From Toxoplasma gondii ME49 (taxonomy: Eukaryota; Apicomplexa; Conoidasida; Eucoccidiorida; Sarcocystidae), in contig NC_031477.1 of the NCBI RefSeq assembly GCF_000006565.2, positions 2,884,043-2,948,042 of the forward strand: DNA of 64,000 nt, given 5' to 3'. The notes under the pieces are model-generated. The model saw only the letters and a program-made list of their open reading frames with translations, was not told the origin of the DNA and ran no database searches. A program made the translations under genes and the position numbers. Positions within the stretch are counted from its first letter, which is position 1. Every line of letters begins with the position of its first letter. Shown piece after piece: positions 53,624 through 64,000 of this stretch.

Positions 53624-56600
53624 TCAGGAAGTCAGCGCAGCCTCTTGTCCAGTAGCAGCAAGGCTACATGTCCACCAAGGGTGCTGAAGAATCTCCGGTA
53701 ACGTCACGCGGCGAGTGGGATCAGGGTCGAGGGCACCCTGAGTACAACATAACGTGGACACGAAGCCTCACTGTGCAGAGTAGATGTTCTACAATCGAAA
53801 CAAGAAATGCCCTGGGTACCTGCGTATTACTCAGCAAATCAGGTGTACTGCCAAGGGAGTAAGAGACACGGAAACTGTTTTGCCGAGCAAGAGTCCGGAC
53901 AAATGAAACTGAATGCACAGACGTGCAGAACCTTTGGTATATCTCCCTCCCCTTCGTTCTCAGACAGACGTTTCAAGAGCGCTTTCCATAGACTGGAACC
54001 ATTACAACGTTCCACTCTCAGTGTATTGCCGACGCAGCCATCGAGTTCAACGTAAAGCATAAACGGAGACAAAAAACTCTCGAACAGTGACCCTACTACC
54101 TTGAGCAGATGACGTAGCTCGGGTGGCCAGCCATCGCAGTCCGTGAAGATGCTGAACTCCATGCCGCACTGTAGCAAATCATTGTACCTGAGAAACAGCA
54201 CTGTTAGGCAGACAGAGCGATCCACCACCGCGTTGGCACACTGCCACAAAAGAAGGCGTTTTGTCTTTCAGAAAGCTTCTCAGTCCTTCTGCAGCTGCTA
54301 TGATGAGGTAAGAAAGCTGCCAGCTGATGACAGGTCGTCTACACACCCAGGCAAAGTCAGACTTGAACCTGAAGCCAGCAATTACCCCTCGCTTGCCAAA
54401 CCGACTGCGAATATGCCTGGAGTACCAACGGCAAACGCAGGACAGACTGACTCACGAGGATCCACCCACGAATCGCAACAACACGCGCATCCAGGGACAG
54501 CCACCAAGGGGTTTAAATTGAAAGAAACCTGACAGCGTTCCTCTTTCGACATATGGAATCTCCAACCCGACCTCGTGTAGGGCTTGTCGCCTTAGTACTT
54601 ACTGTGCATCTTGTCGTGGATCAGAGCAAGTCCAGATGGCTCCTTCCGCCCAAATCCAGAACAGCAGGACACCGAGCATATAGACATCAGCCTTTCGTAC
54701 GTCAAAAAACAATTCAGCGGCATCTACGCCTGCAGAAACATCGATCGGATCATGCACCGCTCCGAAAAGTTGCGCGGTTGATTGAGAGGGATCCTTGAGA
54801 TACAGAGGCGGTGGCGGCCTTCCAGTAGTAAGAAGAGGTTCTCCCACTTGCGCGAACGGCGCTGTAATTCCTAGTGCTCTGAGAATATAGACAATTCTCC
54901 AGCATTCAGGGGGCATATATGGCCCCTTGGCTACTGTCGGCTCGCAGCTCAGAAAAGGCTGTGCTGCCGTAGAGGATACCGGGGTTTCTTGGCCAGAGTC
55001 GCCGAAGTGCGCCTTGAGAATGCACGGAGGCAAGCGAAAAGGAGAATGGTTAAAGAGGGGTGCCGCTTTTGCAAGGTCACACACCTTCAGCTGCACGCGC
55101 CTGACAGATCCGCCTGACAACTTTGCAGATGGTGTCGTAGAAGATCCACCACTGCCGCGTGCGCCTACACCGAAGCCGGACTGTGGCGTCATCGACGAAG
55201 GAAGCGCCTCAGTGTATGCGTGAACCAGAATGTTTTCTGGCGTCAAATCCAGATGCGCAATACCAGCTGAATGGAGGGAGACGAGAATTTGCGTTACGGA
55301 ATATTGAAGGCTTCGTTTGGACGCCGGGGTGAACACCTGCATACCAAGCAGACCGCAGGATATTTTCGGGCAGCCAGTCGATCTCGCAAGTTTACCGCTA
55401 AAGGCAGTATACTATTAACGGCACACTGCCTTTTTGAACAGGTATGTCTGTCCCCAAATTATTTAGTTACGGGTGTTATAAGCAATATACGAAATGGACA
55501 TGGGTGAGATCGTATTTTTGTGCCAGCAACTTTTGTGCATCTACAAACGTGCGCCTCCTTCGTGGTAGATGCTCCGCGAGGTCGTGATGTTGCCGAACAC
55601 CTTAGTCGCTTTGTCTCGTCCGTTCATAAGTTCTTATAGGGACATAGCATGCCGGTTCAAAGAATGCACGCACCTCCGGATCTGCACTATCGAAGAAATC
55701 TAGAAGATCTCCTTGTCCGAACACTTGGTTCACTAGAACGACGCGACTGGTAGTTGAACCAGTTTCTGTGGCTTCAGAGTCAGTACGGGTGACGCTCGGA
55801 CCCTCTAGGTAATTTCCGTCCTCATGAAGAACCGCTAGGAGCGGAGCAGCACATGCAGGACCGCAGTCTGTGGTAGGTGACAACAGGGGATAGATTATGT
55901 CATTTGCAGAGGATCAATTGAGAATCCATCGCTGTGGGTAGTAAGGGAATAGTGGCAGAGCGCTCAGGCCACCAGAAACACAAGTGCAAAGTAGCTGCGA
56001 ACGATGGCGAAGGCGGCTGAAATCTTTGGACCCCAAATGCAGAAATGAATATCGTGGACATGCAGTAAATTAGGCATACACCTGGACGGTGGGCAATGCA
56101 TGCAGGGTATGATGAGGCAGCACATCTGGAAGCAGTGAGAGCATGCCGATGACTCATCTGAGTGACTCGCGGTAAAACACTACTTCGGCTGCACAACCCA
56201 CAGATGTCGAGGCAGTTTAAGGGCTATATTGGACATAATATGGCTGAAACTGGCTTTACATCCAACCTGTGAGGAAAGCAGAAATAGCAGCCTCTCCAAC
56301 AAAGTTTTCACCGTCGGTCAAAAAGAATCCTTTGTATCTCTGAGTCAAACGCCACTGCTGCTCCCAGACCGACGAGGGGACCTTCTTCACGAATACCGCA
56401 CGCCCGGAAGGCAGTCGGCCTTTCCACATTCGCTGAAGAAACAAACAGCCCACTGATGTGGTCGATGAAGTGTTGAAGCGTCACTGTGTTGTCGCATTAG
56501 CAGCTTGCGCGCCCCCCTTTGATCCGCAGTGCCGGCAGGAGGAGAGCGCCTTGACGACGCAACTAACACCTGGCAACAGAGCTGCATGTGTACGATCTGA

Positions 56601-59600
56601 AGATCGCAGCAACCTCACAGTCACAGCACATCCCAATCTATACATATCGGGAGAACGTCTTACTTGACAGCGCGTTGATGTAGTGGAAGCACCCATCGTG
56701 GGGACAACTTGGAGCCTCCATCGGTCAAATGGTACGCCGTCAAGCACATACGTCTTTGCTCTGTATGTACGTCGAGCAATGAGCTCCCGACAAAGCACCC
56801 AAACGGGGAATCGCTGCTCGGGGCTCCTGAGAGCTGCCTGAAGCGCAGCCGAATCTCTGAGAACATTTCCACAATCAGCTGATCTGCCCTCTACTTCTGC
56901 AGTGTCCGCGTGAGTCCATGCTTTAAGGACGCGAATCTCCTCCACGCCTGGCCCCCGCGAGTCGTTTGACGGCTGAGCGTGTTGTCGGTCACCGTCGTGT
57001 TCCATCACCACGTGCGCAGCAGTGCCTCCTGAACGGCGCGAACGCCGCAGCTGTCTCCCCTGTTCCCCACGAGCTGTTATGAGGGCAGAGTTATTAGTGT
57101 CGCCTCGGTGGTCTTGTCCATAATGCGTGTCTTCAGTCCGCCCCCCTTGCTCAGCGAAAAACGGTGTCAACGTTGGACGATGACGAACCTTGTTGTCATC
57201 TGGAGAAGACCCTCTGTTTTGAGGTGCCTGAGGAGGCGCTGGCGACTTCGGCGACGATGTTCTCAGCACTGCCGCAATTCGGGAGCCTACGAAACCACAG
57301 CACAGGAAAAGGGTTTGAAGATCGAATGTGGCGAGATGACGGCATCTTGCTCAGTACTGAGAACGCATTTTTGCACATTTCACACATTCAAGCATCGAAT
57401 TATTCGGCGGCATAATACGGTGGCAGTTGTGCAAAAGCCGGATTCGCATAGGAGGTGCAATATCTGGCCGAGAGACGCCCATCCATGAACACAAACGCAA
57501 GCAGCAATGCTGCTACACTGACATCGGTACTGCCACAGCCGGCATACCGCGACTCAAGCACGACGATCACATCCGTTTCATTAGCGACGGATTACTTCAC
57601 CTCAAAATGCGCAAGTGGTCTCAGGATATGAATGTGGATCTGCGGCAACCTCAGCGCCCAACTTCCGAGGTCGCTTCCACGTTAACGGGGTCACCACAGT
57701 CTGCTGACGCGACACTGCTGAAGGCTCTAAGAAACGTACCTGGTGAGGCTGGCGTCAGAGTATCGGCCGCCACGGGTAATGGGGTCTTGTCTGTTTCTGG
57801 ATGGGAGAATTCCGAGGGTTCACCGGATTTTTTCCGACATATCGTACGCCCAGGCGAGACAAATGGCAACCCCCGAGCGCCTCGCACTGCAGCGGCCCCC
57901 GCTGCGGACGCTGCAGCGGCAGCTACAGAAAAGATGGACCGGCCTAGCGCTTTGTTGGGCTGTGGGATAGCAGTGCCGGCAGGCAAGAGTTTCTGACTCT
58001 CTCTTCCACCCGAAGCCGGTGACAATGCCGATCCCCTTCTTGTGATGGCACTGAAACAGGAGAGGAACTCTGAAGCGGTACCCGCGGCTGCGGCTCGCTG
58101 TCTCGCAGCGGCAACCGCAGCTGCAGCAGCTGCGACAGGCACAGCCCGTCGCCTGGCTTCAGTGATGTCTTTAGCGCTCCCGGCGGCGGCAGCGGACGCC
58201 GCTGCTGCGGCAGCGATCGCCGCCGCTGTCCGTTCTGAGGCTGCGGCTATCCTGGGAGAGGTCGAGGCGCATCTTCGCGCCGCTGCCACCGCTGCAGCTG
58301 CTGCATCTGCTGCTCGACGCGAAGCATCAACGGCTCGTGGAGATACAGACGATCGAGCCGCAGCGGCAGCCCTATCAGCTGCGGCTGTAGCAGCGGCGGC
58401 TGCTGCTTCTGCCCGAATGCGTGCAGCCGCCGCTGTGGCAGCCGCACGCGGAGTGAGGAGCGGAGACGATGATCTTGACCGGGCCGCCTCGTTTTGGGGA
58501 TTGAGCTGCAGTTGGGTTGGAAAAAAGTGACCGAGTACAAGTGCGGAAGTTTCAGGAGGTAAGGCAGAAGCCGCCGCAGCAGCTACTGGAGAGAGTGAAG
58601 GCAAGGCATCAAGAGTAGGGGGTGCCCTACTTGGGTTTGAGAGTATCTGAGAGCTGTGAACAGAGGATTTGGGAGAAAGCATATCTACGGCATTACGGTG
58701 CTCTATCTTCGTATTGAGTTTCGCCGCTTGAGGCGAAGCTGCTAAGATTGCGGGAAAAGAGGGCTCCGTGCCGCTGCAGGAATTCTGCTGTCGCAGCGAG
58801 GTAACTCCTGAGGTGTCATCCAGAGCATTGGACTGGTTTCCAACAACTCCTGGCGTTTTTGGTGAGGTTCCATATTCAGGACGAGGACACGCGACGAGGC
58901 GGGACAACGGAGAGGCACCGGGCTCACTGTGGCGGGTACCAGATATCGTGGGGGAGGAGAAAAAGGGTGAGACAACATGAGAGTCACCTGCAGAGACGGC
59001 AGACGCATAAAAGGCGATAACGGCTGTTTTACAAAAATGAACCTTGCTTTCTGGTCGACGGTTATTAGCCTCTCGGAGAACTCTACTTGGTTTATCCCAT
59101 CATAACTGTAAGTGGAGCAACGTTGTGTGCACATACGAGATCACACTGATGAAGCACGGTGCCAGACACAAGAAGCGCACCCTATTAAAGTTTCTAAAAC
59201 CACTGAGCAACTAAGGCAGAATAATCACCGTTGCGGTGTATGCGGTCTGACATCTGCATTATACTTCTAATGCTACAGTTGATACAAGCCACATACGCTC
59301 CACCTCTCTCACCACATGTGAAGCCACTTCCATTGGACAGAGACACCCCATTTTGCAGCTTACTTCCAGGAACCTGTAGGGCAGCGGATGACGTTGCAGT
59401 TACTCCAGTCTTGTGGGCTCTATTTGCCGCGTTCACCGCCTCAGCTGAATGAATCTTCGCAGCCGTGGCTGCCGCAGCAGCACATGCCTCTGTAGCAGAC
59501 GTCGGCAAGATGTTAGCACGCGAAGCGATTGTGAGGCTTCGCCCAGTAGAAGTAGGTGACAGGTTCGTCTCCACCAGCGCGTTAGGTTCGGTCCGGGATG

Positions 59601-62600
59601 ACGGCGCCATATCACCGTGGCGGTGGACCAACGGTGAGTCGGCGCGGTCAGGTGAGGCAGAAGGCGACGGGAAGAAAGGCGATCCTCGCTGGAAAAAAGG
59701 GGAATTTGATCCTAACTGCCCTTTTGAACCACGACCTCCGCCTGAATCGCCACCTCGTGCTGACTGCGGAGAGACTGGGGGAACGCCAAATAATGGCGCC
59801 AGCAAGGGCAGGCGAGTTCCAGTTGCCCGGGTCTCCGACGGGGACCCTGACGCCGAGTATAGGCTTTCCAACGCCGTCCCCATTGAGGGCGAGTTGCGGT
59901 GCAAAGCAGAGGGCGACTGCGGCCGGTCTCCCAACACGGTCGGTGCCGCCCGTGGCGATTTGACATGAACGGCGTGTGAGCCGTTAAAAGGTGAAATGGC
60001 GTCAATAGGGGAGTACGGAACTGGAGTAGGTTCAACCGCGCTTCCGGGTGAAAACAGATTCGCGCGAAACGGAGTCCACGCTCCCGCAGGTGCCGCTGGC
60101 GACGCTCCAATGGAGGCGTCGGCGGTTCCATTCTTGGGTGTACCACCGTGAGAGGCGGCTGACCTAGTGAACGGAGATCCCGAAGCTGCAGACTTTGACG
60201 TATGAGCGAAGGGCGAGGCCGGCGACGTGGAGCCACTGCTTCTGTTCGAGAAAAACGTTGGCGAAGAGGCACGAGGTCGACGACAGCTGCCCCCACCTGA
60301 GCTTCGTCCGCTCATCGTGCAAGACGGTGAAGCCGGCCCAGCGGGGCGGTGGCTGGGACTGCTCGCGCCGCGAGGCGACCGAACAACAGGGGAGACGCCA
60401 CACTCTGGGCCCTTAGCAGAAGTGGTGACTGGTGACGATGCTGGAGTATCAAGACGGAACACCGTCGGAGCGGAGCGACCCGCCTGGACACGATATTGCT
60501 TCTGCACAACATGCCCGAAGTCCAGCGGCGCCTCCGATGGTGTGGCAAACTCTGGACTGGTGTCTGGGTGAACTGACTCATGCCTTATTGGGTTCCGACG
60601 GAGAGACGTCGATGTTGTTTGACTCCGACTTTCTACTCTGCATGACGCAGACAGCGGACACGTGTCGGTCAAGCCACAGACAGTGCTTTGATAACCGCAT
60701 ATGCCCGGATCCGATAGTGATGGATGTGCAGAAGGCGACGGCTCCTGTATGCGCGCCGGCCGCGGGGAAACCGGTGACTGTCCGTACAGTGAAGCTCGTT
60801 CAGAGCCGCGGGAAGCCGAGCGTGATCTTGGAGTTGAAACACGAGATACAGGAGTGTGCGAAGCCATTCGAGTGATGGAACCTGCAAGGCTCGTCCCTGT
60901 TTGTGATGTCAGAGACACGCTGCGCCTGGAGCCTGCCGCTGGTGACCCATTGCCTTGAGATCGGTGGCTAATGTTTCCTATAGTGCTCGCTTCGTTGACT
61001 GAAAAAGCAGTGTGGCTCGGCATTTCGTCACCATCGATGGCAAGAGTGGAGTTGGCATTTCCGGTGTGTTGAGCAGGTGTTGGCGGCAATGAGCTCCTTC
61101 CAGTGTCTTCAAAAGATAGCGCAGCACATTCGCCAGAGGACACGAGTCGACTCGGAGATGTCGAGAAGAAGGACTTATCTGCCGTACCCTGAATCTCGAC
61201 AGCTTCCCCGGTTGCACGCGGTCGCGGTTCACCTAGGCAACACGGAGGCTCCGACCCTATAGCTCGTGAAATTGATGTGTCGGTTGTCAAGGCACCGCCC
61301 GCGTTTAAGCCGCTTCTGCTGCGCCCATCGGTTGGTTGTTGGTCCGCTTCGTCATCGATATACCCTGTCTGGCCTGAATCATGGGACCAGATACTGCTGA
61401 GCAGGCAGGTGCTGCCTTGAGGTGCTGAGCTTACGCCTCCCCACTCGGCTGCTGCATCTGCACTCGTTGCCGCGGCCGCGGCTGCGAGGGAAGCAAACGA
61501 GCCAGCTGACAGCGTCTGGGCCGCCGATGACTCACAGCTAGACGACGTCAGAGTGTTTTTTTCGTTGGCTCCTCCTGCACCTCCTGTCTGTACTATTTCC
61601 AGGGTAGGCGAACGACCCTGCCATCCTCGGGATGACGGTTGCGGAGACTGATTGACGATATCCAAGGGTCGAGGCTGGGGAGTGGAAGTACGTGGAGAGA
61701 GAGGCCTGTGAGCCTCTTCCCAAGTCGTCAAAAGCCCCGACTGTTCGCTGGAGTTGAGTTGGGCCTTTGCCCGTTCCGTCTGCAATGCAGGAGAGGGAGC
61801 ATCGCTCGTTACATTCGATGGGATCGTTGTCAGTCTGCCAATTAGAGGACCGGTAGCATGCCGAGAAGACGTACTGAGACTGCGGTTTCGAGTCTGCGTC
61901 CTTGAACGGCGTGTGTCATCCTGAGCCGCCCAGAGTGATTCTTGAGTCTGCGTTGGAGTACAACCTTCCACGCTTAGGCGTTCGTCAGAAGCTCTGCGCG
62001 TAATTGCTCGTGGATCCTGTGCATTGCGTGCATTACGCGTGCAGGCAAAGACCGGTGAGGGAAGGCGAAGCGGGGTCATGGGCCTCTGAGGAGACATGCA
62101 ACGCATCCGTTCACTCCTAGGTGTGGCAGCGATCCTTCCACGGTCGATTGCGGGTCCGCGCGTCGGCTCCATGGACTGCGACCGTGCACGACGGACGGGG
62201 GAAGATGCGGAACCTTCTAACAGAGGTACGGTTGTGATGGGGCTCGTGTGTGCTGAAGTTGTGTGAAGATGTGAGGGAACCTTTTGGATCGTTCCGGCAG
62301 TGTCACGGCTGTTAAGAAACATTTCCGTCTGGGAATCAACGTCATCTCCATCGAAGGACCTGTGAGACGACTTTGGATTGGAGAATGATTCTTCAGCACC
62401 TGGCATGTTAAGCGGCTGGCAGGAGCCCTCCGTAGTCGGCCGCGTTGCCCCGCTCGACCCCTCTACGCCGGGATGCCGCAAATCGGTGGAGCACGAAGGA
62501 GATCTATTTCTCAAGATCGTGCATGGCGGTGAGCGATCCACACCGAAACTTATGGGGCTCGAGGGTCTTTCCAAGATGGCACTAGAACATGGCTCCCCCA

Positions 62601-64000
62601 TTCCGAAAGAGCCGATTTCTTCCGGACTCCGTCCAGTACCTCCGGGAGGATGATGCGCTACAGATGAATAAGGGGGGCCCAAGAAAGGGGAAGGAATTAA
62701 TGTTTTTTCAGCGTGCGCCACTCCCCCGCGACTTTTTTTGGACACATGTGATGCACCCGACGCTGAAGCGTGCTGCCGTCTAACCTCAGTAACCCATGCG
62801 GCCCCAGGCGCGGCAAACGAAGTGAGAGAAATGGGCACCATTCTATCGTGATGCCCTCCAGCAGTGGCAGTGACATATTCATGCGGATTACGGCCGGAGG
62901 CGGGCGATAACCTAGGAGTCCCAGACTCTCGAAGGTCAGACTCGCGACTGTTTCCGAAGCAGTTGCCTCTTCGTGGCGACTGGGGAAAAGCACAACTCGG
63001 TACATAACCGTCACCCGCGACGCCCTCGGCAGTTTGGGTCCCGGTTGTATCACTTACTGTCCGGTCACCTGTGCGAGACTGCGTGGCAAGAGGGCCCGAG
63101 CCTCGGAATGGTGAATTCGCGACGCACTGAAGGCGACGCGGAGAAAGCGCTGTGCGCGTCTCCTGTGACAGTGAAAACGTTTGGTCGCCATTGGAATGAG
63201 AAGAGGAGTGAAGAAGCTCTGACGGACGGGGAGGACCCAGAAAAAGAGACGACTGTGTACCCACTGCTTCGTCAGTTGAAGTATGTTGCGGGTGCTGGAG
63301 CGATGACACCGCATGGGACGGTCCTTCCGAAGAAGCTAACGGATGGAAACGGCTGTCTGTCTCAAGGCAACGAGGAGCCATTGGAAGACAGCGGGTAGGA
63401 AACCACTGGTCAAATTGCCTTCCACTTTCACGTAAAAATGGCCGTGGAGGTCCCGGATGACCTGACGGAGTGGCAACCGATCCGAAGCGGTGGTGCCGGT
63501 GCGAGATACTCTGCGCCGGCTCGGAAAACGATCTCAGCGATGCTGAACTTGAAACTGGATACGAAGACTGTTGGCGGCAGGATTCAAAATTGTAACTGTA
63601 TTGGCTGCGATCAGAGACGTGACGAAGGTTATTACTGGCTTCTAAGGAGTTGTAGCTCTCGTGTTGCTCTTGCGTACTCCAGTTGTTTGGCTGTGAACCG
63701 GAAACTTCATGCGAAACGCTCGGAGGCAGTAAGCCATGTACGCGCGCACCGGACGGAATACGGCCATGCGTTTCATCTGCAGGGCTACAAATAGATTGGG
63801 GCTTCAATTGAAAATCGAGGGAACTGTCTGCGTTTGGCGGTGTGCCAGCGTTAGGGATGGCATAATTTGCTGGTGCATCTGCTTCCGGCATTGACGTCCT
63901 GCTGGCAGAGGCACAGCCTGTGCAGAAAAGAGCCGGCCGCTTCGTAGAACCGATAGAATCACGAGAGTCGACAACAGAGACGACACCGATGGGTTGATCC
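53624..64000 (-). CDS. FIKK-family protein kinase with a giant N-terminal extension (start possibly beyond right edge)
   Basis: Exons 63891-59229, 58987-57695, 57268-56664, 56432-56267, 55867-55644, 55336-54603, 54187-54100 and 53737-53624 give 2,628 residues from ATG 63891. The same frame stays open to 64000, so the start may lie outside. The donor after 55644 (GTCCCT) is weak. The C-terminal kinase shows FVKK (56393-56382) in place of VAIK, preceded by MWKGRLPSGRAVF and followed by SVWEQQW and the GENFVGEAA helix. It also has HLDLTPEN (55255 on), DLA (55078-55070) instead of DFG, YMPPECW, KADVYMLG..WIWAEG and a final LQHPWW. This motif set is the FIKK hallmark. Catalytic Lys, the HLD Asp and the DLA Asp are all present, so activity is likely. 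FIKK kinases are apicomplexan-specific, usually single-copy outside Plasmodium. The extension is Ser/Pro-rich with a poly-alanine tract. Confidence 0.88.
58080..58470 (-). repeat. Imperfect GCN repeat encoding a poly-alanine/arginine tract
   Basis: Within the second identified FIKK exon, about 130 codons are dominated by GCN alanine with interspersed Arg, Ser, Asp and Glu (AAAATAAADRAAAAARSS-like blocks). Codons are mixed rather than a pure triplet expansion. The composition creates a spurious Ala-rich open frame on the plus strand (58042-58530). Confidence 0.85.

Noticed and set aside
58042..58530. Ala-rich open frame on the plus strand
   Set aside because: It is the antisense reading of the GCN repeat in the FIKK exon; GCN codons on one strand give NGC/GCN-rich open frames on the other. 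It has no splice partners.
59465..59968. 167-residue plus-strand open frame
   Set aside because: It is antisense to the 1,500-residue continuous FIKK exon, and its Gly/Arg/Pro-rich composition mirrors the Ser/Pro codons of the real frame.
1..64000. Selfish elements, CRISPR arrays or bacterial-type operons
   Set aside because: No transposase, reverse transcriptase, direct-repeat array, Shine-Dalgarno-spaced gene cluster or long terminal repeat was seen; the gene structure is eukaryotic throughout.

Overview
The window looks like nuclear DNA of a tissue-cyst-forming coccidian (Apicomplexa, Sarcocystidae; Toxoplasma/Neospora-like). Genes are rich in introns with GT..AG junctions, GC content is balanced, and start codons sit in an A-rich context (for example AAAATGGC). 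Proteins carry long Ser/Ala/Pro-rich insertions, and a FIKK-type kinase, a family known from apicomplexans, is present. Species cannot be decided from the sequence alone. I built exon models by hand from splice motifs plus reading-frame phase. Where phases close exactly I call the model firm; where they do not, I say so.

Layout from left to right. (1) 1-9102, minus: the N-terminal part of a very large secreted or membrane alpha-2-macroglobulin-like protein that runs off the left edge. (2) 10565-10646, plus: an isolated tRNA-Ser(GCU). (3) 12841-15687, minus: an unrecognised protein with a possible mitochondrial leader. (4) about 18116-23574, minus: a signal-sequence-bearing protein that resembles the RHD3/Sey1 membrane-fusion GTPases but has a destroyed P-loop, followed by C-terminal hydrophobic segments. 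(5) 25803-31024, plus: a complete six-exon CWF19L1/CwfJ homologue carrying an RRM. (6) 32573-39315, minus: a many-exon coiled-coil protein. (7) 40688-51344, plus: a twelve-exon, about 1867-residue armadillo/HEAT-repeat protein in which every phase closes. (8) 53624 to beyond 64000, minus: a FIKK family kinase with a giant low-complexity N-terminal extension.

Genes 4/5 and 6/7 are head-to-head pairs. Genes 5/6 and 7/8 are tail-to-tail. The gene set does not form an obvious pathway: it combines a predicted surface or secreted protein, an ER-type membrane protein, an RNA-processing/debranching factor, cytoskeletal or scaffold-like repeat proteins and a kinase. The most unusual items are the Sey1-like pseudo-GTPase, the alpha-2-macroglobulin-like protein in a single-celled parasite, and the FIKK kinase with its poly-alanine tract and insert inside the kinase core.
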